From JAISDD01 sp031553935 (GTDB taxonomy: Bacteria; Bacillota; Syntrophomonadia; Syntrophomonadales; Syntrophomonadaceae), in the NCBI GenBank assembly GCA_031553935.1, contig JAVBKS010000042.1, positions 1 to 64,000 of the forward strand: DNA of 64,000 nt, given 5' to 3'. Shown piece after piece: positions 1 through 8,771 of this stretch. The position numbers were made by a program, and so were the translations under genes. Each line of letters starts with the position of its first letter. The stretch's first letter is position 1. Under the pieces are notes generated by a model, which was not told where the DNA came from, searched no databases, and worked only from the letters and a program-made list of their open reading frames with translations.

Positions 1-49
1 TATCTCTTACTTTTTTGAAAAAAAGTAAGCAAAAAACAGCCTGCGCAAT
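1..49. repeat. direct repeat, left copy, with A/T hairpin
   Basis: This segment recurs almost base for base at 3132-3180, in the same orientation. It contains a short palindrome (CTTACTTTTTT paired with AAAAAAGTAAG). The two copies bracket the region holding the acyl-CoA dehydrogenase and hicAB. Whether it is a duplicated target, a REP-like element or the end of a larger repeat cannot be told here. Confidence 0.7.
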
Positions 50-93
50 GAAAAACCCTATACATTTACCGAAATTCTGCCTGCGCACCTTTT

Positions 94-205
94 GGGGCGC
101 AAAACTCGACTGCGTCTCAAACAGGCGCCCTATTTGTGCTCGGCTTTCGTTTGGTAAAATGTAATAGTGTTTTTCAGATGCTCCGGCGAGAAGACCGGTT
201 TTGAT
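94..205 (+). repeat. dispersed repeat, copy A (partial)
   Basis: This starts with GGGGCGCAAAACTCG and includes CAGGCGCCCTATT and GTAATAGTGTTTTTCAGATG. It is strongly similar to 2710-2905 and, more weakly, to 1698-1860. It diverges after about 200, so it is a truncated copy. There is no coding potential. The rest of 206-487 is AT-rich non-coding DNA; a weak TTGACA (254-259) and TATAAT (275-280) pair with a short 15-nt spacer is the only promoter-like sign. Confidence 0.7.
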
Positions 206-487
206 TCTCCCGTTCTCTGACCCACAACCTTTCATTGCCAAAATTGATTATTGTTGACAGCCCATTGTTGATAATATAATATTTAAGAATCTCACCCTTT
301 TACAAGTATTAATCCTAGAAATTTATACTCTAATAGTTGCACTCATAAGGGCATTCTCATAAGCGCATAAGAATCAAAACTGCATATGGGTATCTAAGTA
401 AGAAGTACTACTTGTCATTGTGTATTGTCGAGCAATATATCTGAAGTTAGCATCTTTAGGATATATATTGTTTTGGGGGGTATTAGA

Positions 488-1630
488 ATGAAAAGCTTGC
501 TATCATTTACAGAGGAACATGAAATGTATAGGGCAGCATTGGGAAGCTTCTTAGACAAAGAAGTGGTGCCAGTATATGCTGAGTGGGAAGAAGCTGGAGG
601 ACCACCAAGAGAATTATACAAAAAACTCGGAGATAATGGATATATTTGTACTTCGGTTGATGAAAAGTATGGTGGGGTCAATGGAGATTTTCTTTATGAC
701 TACATTTTTTGCCAAGAATTAGCGCTCAGGGGTATTAACTCATTAACTGCTGGAATGCATAGTGGTATTGGCGCAGTATATTTAAACAATTGTACTTCTG
801 AAGAGCAAAAAGCGAGATGGCTGCCAGGATGTGTCAGTGGTGAAAAGATTTTGGCAGTGGCAATGACGGAACCGAGTGCTGGTTCAGATTTGATGGGGAT
901 GAGAACCAGAGCGGTAAAAGATGGTGACTATTATATTCTGAATGGCTCGAAAACTTTTATCAGCAATGGTACTATTTGTGACTATGCAATTGTTGCTTGC
1001 AAGACTGACCCTAATGCGGGGCACAAAGGAGTCAGTTTGATCATGGTAGAAAGCGGAACTGAAGGCTTTTCCAGAGGAAAACGTATTCCGAAAATAGGCT
1101 TCCACGCTGGAGATACAACGGAATTATTCTTTGAAGATTGTCGTGTTCCTGCAAACAACCTTATTGGAAAAGAAGGTGAAGGTTTTAAGATCCTAATGAC
1201 TGAATTGCAGCAAGAAAGATTGTTAGGGACTGTGACATGTGTCTTTATGGCAAGACACTCTCTGAATCTCGCCCTGGAATATGTGCAGCAGAGGCAATTG
1301 TTTGGGAAAAAACTATCCGATTTTCAAAACACTCAGTTTGTATTAGCAGATATAGCTACAGAGATAGAACTAGCAGAGGCGTTTTTAGAGAAGCTAACTA
1401 TAGCACATATGAAGCGTGAAAACGTAGTTTCAGAAGTTAGTATGGCAAAACTCTGGATTGCTGAAATGAGCCACAGGGTTGCAAGCCGCTGTCTACAGCT
1501 GTTCGGAGGGTATGGATACTGTACTGAGTATGAGATTTCTAGGCAGTTTATTGATACGAGAATTTTTTCCATATTTGCTGGATCATCAGAAGTTATGAAG
1601 GGTATAATAGCTAAGAGTTTAGGATTATAG
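488..1630 (+). CDS. acyl-CoA dehydrogenase, long-chain/isovaleryl-like
   Basis: This FAD flavoenzyme introduces the alpha-beta double bond in acyl-CoA. It is 380 aa, the usual length. The ATG at 488 is preferred over an upstream in-frame codon because GGGGGG precedes it. Visible motifs are the middle-domain AMTEPSAGSDL, the C-terminal QLFGKKLSDFQ and FGGYGYCTEYE, and the end block RQFIDTRIF. The C-terminal catalytic Glu of short-chain enzymes (in YEGT) is replaced here by FAGS. A Glu in QERLL (about residue 243) matches the alternative base of the LCAD and isovaleryl-CoA types. No electron-transfer flavoprotein gene is adjacent. The gene stands alone between repeats. Substrate is unknown. Confidence 0.93.
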   Translation: MKSLLSFTEEHEMYRAALGSFLDKEVVPVYAEWEEAGGPPRELYKKLGDNGYICTSVDEKYGGVNGDFLYDYIFCQELALRGINSLTAGMHSGIGAVYLNNCTSEEQKARWLPGCVSGEKILAVAMTEPSAGSDLMGMRTRAVKDGDYYILNGSKTFISNGTICDYAIVACKTDPNAGHKGVSLIMVESGTEGFSRGKRIPKIGFHAGDTTELFFEDCRVPANNLIGKEGEGFKILMTELQQERLLGTVTCVFMARHSLNLALEYVQQRQLFGKKLSDFQNTQFVLADIATEIELAEAFLEKLTIAHMKRENVVSEVSMAKLWIAEMSHRVASRCLQLFGGYGYCTEYEISRQFIDTRIFSIFAGSSEVMKGIIAKSLGL

Positions 1631-1697
1631 GCTTTTCATAGCATTATCCGGGGATGTGAGGATCAATAGCAGCGTCCCTTCACACATTCCGTGACAC

Positions 1698-1860
1698 GCC
1701 CTATTCGTGCTCGGCATGCGTTTGGAAAATGGTAATAATGTTTTTCGGATTCTGCGTCGTCAGGGGACCGGTTTAGTAGTGCAATGTAATCGTTTTCCCA
1801 ATACTGAGCGTTTTGAAAGTAATTGGTAACAGTTAGCTGGCGTAGGGAGAGCATAAAAAT
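1698..1860 (+). repeat. dispersed repeat, copy B
   Basis: This shares GCCCTATTCGTGCTCGGC, AATAATGTTTTTCGGAT, GGGGACCGGTTTA and the long tract around AAAGTAATTGGTAACAGTTAG with copy C (2710-2905). It lies upstream of hicA in the same orientation as copy C downstream of hicB. Nothing coding is supported between 1631 and 1998. Confidence 0.75.
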
Positions 1861-1944
1861 GGACTCCCTGCGTCGCTCCCACCGACACTTCCCGTCAATT
1901 CAATTGGTGCTGGACGATTTAAAGTATTTTTCCAACGATTTTCT

Positions 1945-1973
1945 TTGGCTTTACGTAAATTAAGTAATATAAT
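1945..1973 (+). promoter_or_regulatory. candidate sigma-A promoter of hicAB
   Basis: TTGGCT at 1945-1950 and TATAAT at 1968-1973 are separated by exactly 17 nt. The hicA start codon follows 25 nt downstream. In HicAB systems the antitoxin's ribbon-helix-helix domain typically represses such a promoter; no operator was identified. Confidence 0.6.
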
Positions 1974-1998
1974 ATAAATACACCAGGTAGGTGCTCAA

Positions 1999-2175
1999 AT
2001 GAAACGCAGGGACTTAATATTGATCCTTAAAGAAAACGGTTTTTCGAAAATAAGAGACAACGGGGATCACACCATTTTCAAAGCGCCAAATAAGAGAGCG
2101 GTCCAAGTCCCTAAACACAGAGAAATTAACGAAAATACCGCCAGACGAATCCTAAAGGATGCTGGGTTAAGATAA
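1999..2175 (+). CDS. hicA: HicA-type mRNA interferase toxin
   Basis: This 58-aa protein folds as a small dsRNA-binding-like domain that cleaves mRNA in this family. The first residues (MKRRDLI.LLKENGF) and the core GDHTIFK with its catalytic His (about residue 24) followed by VPKHREI are diagnostic. Weak ribosome site GGTAGGTG lies before the ATG. The hicB antitoxin follows 54 nt later, giving the toxin-first order typical of the family. A -10/-35 pair sits just upstream. All family residues that can be judged by eye appear intact, so it is probably functional. Confidence 0.9.
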   Translation: MKRRDLILILKENGFSKIRDNGDHTIFKAPNKRAVQVPKHREINENTARRILKDAGLR

Positions 2176-2229
2176 TCCTCTTACCTTATGGTAAGTCAAA
2201 TAATCCATAGCTGAAAGGAGATGTTTTAT

Positions 2230-2607
2230 TTGGAATACGTGTATCCAGCTGTTTTTGAACAGAACGATGACAATAGTTATACAATAACTTTTCCGGACTT
2301 GCCTGGCTGCATTAGTGAGGGCAAATCACTAGGAAACGCTATCTTTATGGCCCAAAGCGCTTTAACTCAGTGGATCGAATATTTAACCGACGAAAATGAA
2401 GATATTCCAACCCCTAGCGACATTAAGTCTTACATTCTTGATGATGATCAGTTTATTACTCTTATTCGTTCCGAAATGCGTAATAACCAAGCGGTTCGTC
2501 GTACCGTAAGTATTCCCGGATGGTTAGACAGTAAAGCTGCTGAAGCCAACATTAGTCTTTCCAAAGTTCTTCAGGAAGCCTTAAAAGATCGCCTTGGTCT
2601 ACAGTAA
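2230..2607 (+). CDS. hicB: HicB-type antitoxin
   Basis: The N-terminal half (VYPAVFEQNDDNSYTI, FPDLPGCISEG) is the partial RNase-H-like HicB fold that binds and blocks HicA. The C-terminal segment (VRRTVSIPGWLD, SLSKVLQEAL) is a ribbon-helix-helix DNA-binding domain that would autoregulate the operon. The TTG at 2230 is chosen because AAGGAG (2215-2220) abuts the alternative ATG at 2221 with no spacer but lies 9 nt from the TTG. Length is 125 aa. The pair lies between repeat copies B and C. Confidence 0.9.
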   Translation: MEYVYPAVFEQNDDNSYTITFPDLPGCISEGKSLGNAIFMAQSALTQWIEYLTDENEDIPTPSDIKSYILDDDQFITLIRSEMRNNQAVRRTVSIPGWLDSKAAEANISLSKVLQEALKDRLGLQ

Positions 2608-2709
2608 ATCAAAAAAGCCTTGTCACAGCAAGCAGACGACGACATCTTGAAATACAGGATTTTGACCACGCTTTCGCCTTTGTTTTCTAATGAGATACAA
2701 TCTAAGCTT

Positions 2710-2905
2710 GGGGGCGCAAAACTCGCCTTCGTCTCAAACAGGCGCCCTATTCGTGATCGGCATTCATTTGGTAAATTGTAATAGTGTTTTTCAGATGCTT
2801 CGGCGTCAGGGGACCGGTTTAACAGAGCAATGTAATCGTTTTTCCTGTGCTGAGCTTTTTGAAAGTAATTGGTAACAGTTAGCAGGCGTAAGGTGAGCAT
2901 AAATG
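2710..2905 (+). repeat. dispersed repeat, copy C (longest)
   Basis: This is the longest of three related copies (A at 94-205, B at 1698-1860). It begins GGGGGCGCAAAACTCG and ends near GAGCATAAATGGCATCC. Immediately after it, GGCATCC (2904-2910) can pair with GGATGCC about 20 nt downstream as a hairpin. Short open frames inside it are not credible genes because they follow the repeat and not any protein family. Confidence 0.75.
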
Positions 2906-2996
2906 GCATCCTGTCTGAGGCGTAGCCGAGTTTGGATGCCATGTAAAGTGCGAAGCTAAGCGGCTAAATGTCCAATTATTTTCATGCGAAGAAGTT

Positions 2997-3180
2997 TTTG
3001 GTTCTTTTTTTAAAAAAGAACAGAGAGAAAAGTGAGAAAAAATGACTGCTGTCATCAATGCTTGAATTATTAAACTAGAATTATTTATTGATATATGTTC
3101 TATTTCTTAACTAATAACCCAGCTGCATCACTATCTCTTACTTTTTTTAAAAAAAGTAAGCAAAAAACTGCCTTCGCAAT
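2997..3180. repeat. A/T hairpin and right copy of the boundary direct repeat
   Basis: 3132-3180 repeats positions 1-49 with only a few mismatches and contains the palindrome CTTACTTTTTTTAAAAAAAG. A second, related palindrome (GTTCTTTTTTTAAAAAAGAAC) lies near 3000-3020. The whole stretch 2608-3300 holds no gene apart from repeat copy C and these elements. Confidence 0.65.
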
Positions 3181-3300
3181 CATGAAATACTATTATTTTG
3201 TGAAAACCCAATAATATAATATTTACTTATTTTAGCCACAAAAGCTAACTTAATAATGGCTATAATGTTTTACAAATAATACATATGTGGAGTGATATTT

Positions 3301-4653
3301 GTGTCTGAATTGGCTAATGATCAAGAAATCATCATAAAACCGAAGAAAAAACTGTCGTTTAAGAAAAAAGTGTTCCTTGTTGTCGGGCTGATACTTGTTT
3401 TTGCTGCGATTGGGTACTATGTTAACCTAAAGCTTAATTCCAATACCAAGATCAATTATTTGACACTGCCGGCAGAAATTGCTGATGTTACTGATGCGAT
3501 TCAAGCTACTGGAACCCTAAGCCCGGTAAAAAAATCGGAGTTAGGTTTCAAGAATTCCGAAAATATTGTTGCTCTCAATGTGCAGCCGGGAGACTGGGTT
3601 GAAGAAGGACAAATCTTAGCAGCTCAGGATTCAAAAAACTTGAACTACAGTGTTCAGCAGGCTGAAAATCAGCTTAACCAAGAAAAGGTGGCCCAAGAGA
3701 TAATATTGTTTAATCTTGATAAAGCTAAGACCAATCTGGATCAGCAACAAAGTTTGTTTGATGCCGGAGCCATTCCGAAAACAACGCTTGACCAGGCACA
3801 AAATGATTACAATAAGCTGCAACTTGATTTAGAGACTTCGCGCGTAAAAATGACTAATTCCCAAGCTCAGCTTGAGCAGGCAAAGGCCAATTTGAGCAAC
3901 GCAGTTCTAAAAGCGCCCTTTTCTGGCCGGGTTGGATCAGTAAACGGACAAATAGGCCAAATAATAGGAGTGAACAGCAGTGGAAGCAGCTCTTTGATAA
4001 CAGTAATTAGCGAGGAGCTAGAGCTGAGCGCATTAGTAAATGAGGTGGATGTTGGTAGGGTCCAAGTTGGACAAAGCGTTGAATTTACTGCCGGAGCACA
4101 TCCGGGCAAGCGTTTTGCAGGCAAGGTTGAAAGGATTAATCCGGAATCAACAACTGTAAGCAATGTCCAGTTTTATTCGGTGTTAATATCATGCCAGGAT
4201 CAAGAGAAATTATTGAAGCCTGGGATGTCGGTTACGGCTGACATAATTATTGCCAGAAGAGAAAACGTAATGACTATTCCAGCTTTAGCTGTTAGTTATG
4301 CGCAGAAGAATTCACAACCTGCTAGTGGGACAGAAGGAGCAGAAAAACGCACTGCAACAGCTGATGCTCAGTCAAATAACGCTAATGCAAACGAAAGCAT
4401 GCCTGCTGGAGCAACCAAAGCTATGGTAATGCTTTTGGAAAACAATCAGCCGATTAAGAGAAGTGTGACTCTTGGACTTAATGATGGGCAGAACTATGAA
4501 GTCATCGAAGGGATAAGTGCAGGAGAGAGTATAGTTATTGGCGAAAGCGCTGGAACAAATGCTGCGAGAAATAATGGTACTACAGGAAACCAGGGAGGTA
4601 ATAGCAACAATAATCAGAACCGAACCGGCGGCGGCCCTATGATGATTAGATAA
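3301..4653 (+). CDS. MacA-like efflux periplasmic adaptor (HlyD/RND-MFP family)
   Basis: This 450-aa protein has one N-terminal membrane anchor (VFLVVGLILVFAAIGYY, about residues 20-40), a biotinyl-lipoyl-like half motif (about 85-110), a coiled-coil hairpin rich in Gln/Asn/Lys (about 110-200), the second lipoyl half (APFSGRVGSV) and beta-barrel domains. It would couple the MacB-type transporter at 4683-6640 to export. GTG 3301 is preferred over GTG 3292 because GGAG lies 8 nt before 3301. A low-complexity tail of Asn, Gly and Gln ends the protein. In a monoderm cell it acts outside the membrane, tethered by its helix. Confidence 0.9.
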   Translation: MSELANDQEIIIKPKKKLSFKKKVFLVVGLILVFAAIGYYVNLKLNSNTKINYLTLPAEIADVTDAIQATGTLSPVKKSELGFKNSENIVALNVQPGDWVEEGQILAAQDSKNLNYSVQQAENQLNQEKVAQEIILFNLDKAKTNLDQQQSLFDAGAIPKTTLDQAQNDYNKLQLDLETSRVKMTNSQAQLEQAKANLSNAVLKAPFSGRVGSVNGQIGQIIGVNSSGSSSLITVISEELELSALVNEVDVGRVQVGQSVEFTAGAHPGKRFAGKVERINPESTTVSNVQFYSVLISCQDQEKLLKPGMSVTADIIIARRENVMTIPALAVSYAQKNSQPASGTEGAEKRTATADAQSNNANANESMPAGATKAMVMLLENNQPIKRSVTLGLNDGQNYEVIEGISAGESIVIGESAGTNAARNNGTTGNQGGNSNNNQNRTGGGPMMIR

Positions 4654-4682
4654 GGAAAGTTCCGAAGGGAGTTAATGTTGTT

Positions 4683-5405
4683 TTGAGTGAAGTATTAATT
4701 GAATTGCAAGACATTTCCAAGACATATTATGGAGTAGGAACCCCTGTTAGGGCTTTACAAGCAGTCTCCTTAAACATATACAGACGTCAGATGACTGCCA
4801 TAATGGGTCCGTCTGGATCGGGCAAATCTACCATGATGAATATTCTGGGCTGCTTAGATAAGCCTGATGATGGACGTTATATGTTCGGCAAGAACAATGT
4901 TATGGAGTTAGAGAAGGACCAACTTGCGCATTTGCGCAACAAGCTTATTGGTTTTGTATTCCAAAATTTCAATTTATTAGGAAGAGCGTCGGCTCTAGAA
5001 AATGTGGTATTACCTTTGATCTATTCCGGAATTTCCAGACGGGAAAGAGATAGAAGGGGAATGGAAATGTTGGCTTTAGTCGGGCTTAAGGGCAGAGAAG
5101 ATCATAAACCAAATCAGTTATCGGGAGGACAGCAACAGAGGGTAGCCATAGCCCGAGCTTTAATTAATCGGCCTGGACTCTTGCTGGCAGATGAGCCGAC
5201 CGGTGCTTTGGATACTAAGACCAGCATCGAAATAATGTCACTATTGCAGAGCCTGCATCAAAAACAAGGTTTATCGGTAGTCATTGTAACCCATGAGCCT
5301 GATATTGCGTTGCATTGTCAGCGAGTAGTGAGGCTAAGTGATGGCAAGGTAGTAAGCGATGAAATCAATCTCGAACCTTATCAAGCAGTGGCGAATCAAG
5401 TATAA
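4683..5405 (+). CDS. ABC transporter ATP-binding protein, MacB/LolD type
   Basis: This 240-aa nucleotide-binding subunit has Walker A GPSGSGKST (about residue 40), a Q-loop (FVFQNFNLL), the signature LSGGQQQR, Walker B LLLADEPTGALD and the switch VTHEP. The sequence is closest to the MacB/FtsE/LolD subfamily, whose members drive mechanotransmission and not substrate passage through the membrane. The start is TTG, 11 nt after GGGAG. It lies 29 nt after the adaptor and 17 nt before the permease, so the three form one operon. The transported substrate is unknown; peptides, macrolides or lipoproteins are typical for the family. Confidence 0.95.
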   Translation: MSEVLIELQDISKTYYGVGTPVRALQAVSLNIYRRQMTAIMGPSGSGKSTMMNILGCLDKPDDGRYMFGKNNVMELEKDQLAHLRNKLIGFVFQNFNLLGRASALENVVLPLIYSGISRRERDRRGMEMLALVGLKGREDHKPNQLSGGQQQRVAIARALINRPGLLLADEPTGALDTKTSIEIMSLLQSLHQKQGLSVVIVTHEPDIALHCQRVVRLSDGKVVSDEINLEPYQAVANQV

Positions 5406-5422
5406 TATGAGGGAGTAAACTT

Positions 5423-6640
5423 ATGGATATTATTGCTACTTTGCAGATTGCCTGGCGCAGCCTGATAGCAAACAAAATGCGGTCGATTCTTACAATGCTA
5501 GGGATTATTATTGGTGTCGGAGCAGTTATTGCCATGGTTTCATTAAGCCAAGGCGCAACCGCCGGGATCACTGATCGCATTTCCAGTATGGGATCGAATC
5601 TATTAATGGTCACCGCAGGAGGCGGTGGATTCGGACCGGTTAGAGGGACAGTTTCTAATAGTAAGCTTTCATATGAAGATGTGGAAGCGATTAAAAAACT
5701 GCCATTGGTTAAATATGTTGCTCCGGAAATTAGTTCCGGCAATATGACCGTCACCAATGGCAATAAAACTTGGACTAGTACGGTTGACGGAACCTTGCCG
5801 GAGTTGCAGAATATCAAAGACTGGCCTACGGAGCAAGGAGTATTCTTTGATGAAAATGATGTACAAAATGTCAACAGGGTTGTAGTAATTGGAAAGACAG
5901 TTGAGAGCAATCTGTTTTCTTATGGGGAGAATCCTCTTGGGAGCAAGATTAAGATCAATGGTCTTGATTTTAATATTATTGGCATTTTGACAGCTAGAGG
6001 TTCTTCGGGGATGGGATCTGATCAAGATAATACTATTTATATGCCCTTGACAACTGCTCAGCAAAGACTATTTGGAATGGGTACAATCAGACTTATTAAT
6101 GTCCAAGCGCAGTCAATGGAGTCATTAACTACAGTTCAAGAGACACTGACCAGTTTGCTAAGGCATCGACACAAAATTCCCGAACAAGCCGAGAGCGATT
6201 TTCGAGTCCAAAACATGGCTGAGGTATTATCTACAATTGAAGATACTACGAGGATACTTACATATCTGCTCGGAGGTATTGCTGCTATTTCACTACTTGT
6301 CGGCGGAATCGGAATTATGAATATCATGTTGGTATCGGTTACGGAGAGAACAAGAGAAATTGGGATAAGAATGGCTATTGGAGCGACTACCAGGAATATT
6401 CTCAATCAATTTATCATTGAAGCCTTATTGTTAAGTGCAATCGGAGGTGTTTTTGGCATCTTGCTGGGCTGGGGAATTTCAAAATTTGTTGGTATGATTG
6501 CAGCATTAGAGATAGTTATGGCGCCGTGGCTGGTTGCTTTAGCCGTAGGCTTTGCGATGATGATCGGCTTATTTTTTGGCTATTACCCAGCCAGAAAAGC
6601 GGCTAATTCGGATCCGATTGAAGCATTACGTTTTGAATGA
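5423..6640 (+). CDS. ABC transporter permease, MacB/FtsX family
   Basis: This 405-aa permease has the standard topology: a first membrane helix (ILTMLGIIIGVGAVIAM), a large extracytoplasmic domain (about residues 45-270), then three helices ending with YYPARKAANSDPIEALR. The TERTREIGIRMAIGA motif between helices 2 and 3 is the family hallmark. It pairs with the ATPase at 4683 and the adaptor at 3301. A two-component system follows 45 nt later on the same strand, suggesting the transporter is controlled by, or reports to, that system. Confidence 0.95.
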   Translation: MDIIATLQIAWRSLIANKMRSILTMLGIIIGVGAVIAMVSLSQGATAGITDRISSMGSNLLMVTAGGGGFGPVRGTVSNSKLSYEDVEAIKKLPLVKYVAPEISSGNMTVTNGNKTWTSTVDGTLPELQNIKDWPTEQGVFFDENDVQNVNRVVVIGKTVESNLFSYGENPLGSKIKINGLDFNIIGILTARGSSGMGSDQDNTIYMPLTTAQQRLFGMGTIRLINVQAQSMESLTTVQETLTSLLRHRHKIPEQAESDFRVQNMAEVLSTIEDTTRILTYLLGGIAAISLLVGGIGIMNIMLVSVTERTREIGIRMAIGATTRNILNQFIIEALLLSAIGGVFGILLGWGISKFVGMIAALEIVMAPWLVALAVGFAMMIGLFFGYYPARKAANSDPIEALRFE

Positions 6641-6685
6641 TAGAAAACATTTAAGCGAATCAAAATTGCGAAAGGTTTAAGTGCT

Positions 6686-7366
6686 ATGAGAACAATATTT
6701 GTTATTGATGATGAAGAGAATATTAGATTTCTCATTGGAGAATATTTATTGCGTGAAGGTTATATCGTAGAGACTTTTGCTTCCATTGAAGAGTTGATTC
6801 AGCGCTTAGAAGTAAACTATCCTGATATGCTAATACTTGATATAATGCTTCCTGGCCAAGATGGACTTGATTTTTGCAGAGATTTACGCAGAAAAAGCGG
6901 TGTACCAGTGATTTTCATCTCCGCCAGAGGTGAAGAAATCGATAAGGTAATTGGGCTTGAACTAGGAGGAGACGATTATTTGACTAAGCCCTTTAGCCCT
7001 AGAGAATTGGTCGCCAGGGTCAGATCGATTTTTCGCAGGACAGCAAATATTTCAGTATCGGAAACCCCTCAGTCAATTGGTAATATTAGCATATTTCCTG
7101 CTGATCGCCGGGTTGTAGTTGACCGCAAAGAAGTCCAACTGACTCCCAAAGAATATGAGCTGCTGTTGCTATTGATTCAGCAACCGCAGAGAACTTTTAA
7201 TCGCCAGGAATTACTAGATAGAGTCTGGGGCTGTGATTATGTTGGCGGCGACCGGGCGGTTGATGATTTGGTTAAGCGTTTGCGCAAAAAAATGAGAGAT
7301 AATGGCGCCAGCAATAATGTGAAAACAATTTGGGGGTATGGTTATAAGTTTGATGTTAAGATCTAA
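6686..7366 (+). CDS. OmpR/PhoB-family response regulator
   Basis: This 226-aa protein has an N-terminal receiver domain with acidic DDEE, phosphoacceptor Asp in LILDIMLPGQDG (about residue 54), and a conserved Lys in LTKPFSP. It has a C-terminal winged-helix domain (LTPKEYELLLLL, WGYGYKF). It binds promoter DNA when phosphorylated, presumably by the kinase overlapping its 3' end. Position directly after the MacAB-like operon makes that operon the likeliest target. Confidence 0.95.
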   Translation: MRTIFVIDDEENIRFLIGEYLLREGYIVETFASIEELIQRLEVNYPDMLILDIMLPGQDGLDFCRDLRRKSGVPVIFISARGEEIDKVIGLELGGDDYLTKPFSPRELVARVRSIFRRTANISVSETPQSIGNISIFPADRRVVVDRKEVQLTPKEYELLLLLIQQPQRTFNRQELLDRVWGCDYVGGDRAVDDLVKRLRKKMRDNGASNNVKTIWGYGYKFDVKI

Positions 7367-8762
7367 AAGCTTATCGACAAAAATCTTAGTGTCATATTTA
7401 GTTGTTGTAATCTGTTCAACTACTATTACTACCCTTTTTTTTCGCTCGGTATTATACAATAATCTTGCCAGGAGAGCGGAAATTGGGTTAACTCGTTATG
7501 CAAGTGACATTATTAAGTCGATAACCAGCTTTAGCTTTAGAGATAACATCGATAGTCGAAGTATTTACTATAGCAACCGCATACCTTTTGGTAGTGGCTT
7601 CCTGGAGAGTGAATATGTATTGCTAAATGGCAATGGCATCATTATTGCATCCAGCAGGCCAACAGACCTACCAGTAGGTCAAAGTTTAAATGATTCATCA
7701 TTAGGCAAGCATTTAGATTCAGATAATCATGGCTTCCTAAGTAACATATTTCTCGATAATTCTTATATCAGCGTGAAAGTACTAGTTAATTCTATTGATG
7801 AACAGAGTGGTTATGTGATCGCCTTCGCTCAGGCTAATGCTCTTGCTGACTTCAATCGCGATATAATTATTATTCTCATTAAGAATATGATTTTGGCAGC
7901 TTTACTAGCCTTGCCGGTCGCGGTGTTTTTAGCTTATTACATAATAGAACCCTTACAAAAGCTGAATGATTACGCTAAAGCCATCGCCCAGAGGCGCTTT
8001 GATGTGCGTATAGATATTAAATCTGGTGATGAGCTGGCAGAATTAGCTAAAACTTTTAATGAGATGGCTGCACAATTAGAGAGTTATGATGCCGGTCAGC
8101 GCCGTTTTTTTCAGGGCGCAGCGCACGAATTGAAAACGCCTTTGATGAGTATACAAGGTTATGCTGAAGGGATTAAGGATGGGATATTTCAAGGCGAAAA
8201 GCGCGATCAGGGACTGGAAATTATCGCGGCTCAGTGTCAGCGCTTAAAAAAAATTGTTGACGAACTTATTAATATTAGCAAATTGCAAACGATCAGTGAG
8301 GACAGTGTTTTATTGCCCTGTAATCTCAAAAAGATCAGTGATGATGTGGTTAGTGTTCTCTTAGGGGTTAACAAAGACCAAAAAATAGAAATAATTAGTG
8401 ATTTTGATGATGAAATTAGTATTATTGGTGACCCTGAAAAAATCAGGCGAATTATCAATAATATTTTGTCTAATGCAATAAGGCATTGTAACAGTTTTAT
8501 ATGGATAAAATGTTATACTGATGAGAATGATAGGGAAATCTGCTTCTCGGTTCAAGACGATGGCATGGGGTTTAGTGAAACTGATCTTGAACATGCGTTC
8601 GATTATTTTTATAAGGGATATAAGGGGAGCAGTGGACTTGGACTTTCAATTGCTCAGATATTATCGGAAGAGCACGGAGGAAGTATATCAATCACTAATC
8701 CAGAAAATGGGGGGGCTAGAGTGGAAGTAAGATTTCCACTCGCGATCAAAAAAGACCATTAA
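7338..8762 (+). CDS. sensor histidine kinase with HAMP domain
   Basis: Residues: first membrane helix (about 15-35), extracellular sensor loop (about 35-175), second helix (about 178-202), HAMP (YIIEPLQKLNDYAKAIAQRR), dimerisation/phosphorylation helix with His in AAHELKTPLMS (about 262), and an ATPase domain with SNAIRH (N box), DDGMGFS (G1) and GLGLSIAQ (G2). It overlaps the response regulator by 29 nt. An in-frame ATG at 7353 is an alternative start; GGGGG at 7331-7335 does not decide clearly. The ligand is unknown; the linked exporter suggests envelope stress or antimicrobial sensing. Confidence 0.93.
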   Translation: MVISLMLRSKSLSTKILVSYLVVVICSTTITTLFFRSVLYNNLARRAEIGLTRYASDIIKSITSFSFRDNIDSRSIYYSNRIPFGSGFLESEYVLLNGNGIIIASSRPTDLPVGQSLNDSSLGKHLDSDNHGFLSNIFLDNSYISVKVLVNSIDEQSGYVIAFAQANALADFNRDIIIILIKNMILAALLALPVAVFLAYYIIEPLQKLNDYAKAIAQRRFDVRIDIKSGDELAELAKTFNEMAAQLESYDAGQRRFFQGAAHELKTPLMSIQGYAEGIKDGIFQGEKRDQGLEIIAAQCQRLKKIVDELINISKLQTISEDSVLLPCNLKKISDDVVSVLLGVNKDQKIEIISDFDDEISIIGDPEKIRRIINNILSNAIRHCNSFIWIKCYTDENDREICFSVQDDGMGFSETDLEHAFDYFYKGYKGSSGLGLSIAQILSEEHGGSISITNPENGGARVEVRFPLAIKKDH

Positions 8763-8771
8763 GAGGTTAAT

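Noticed and set aside
2571..2942. 123-aa minus-strand frame
   Set aside because: It follows the dispersed repeat and overlaps hicB; a similar frame occurs in copy B because the DNA repeats, not because of a protein.
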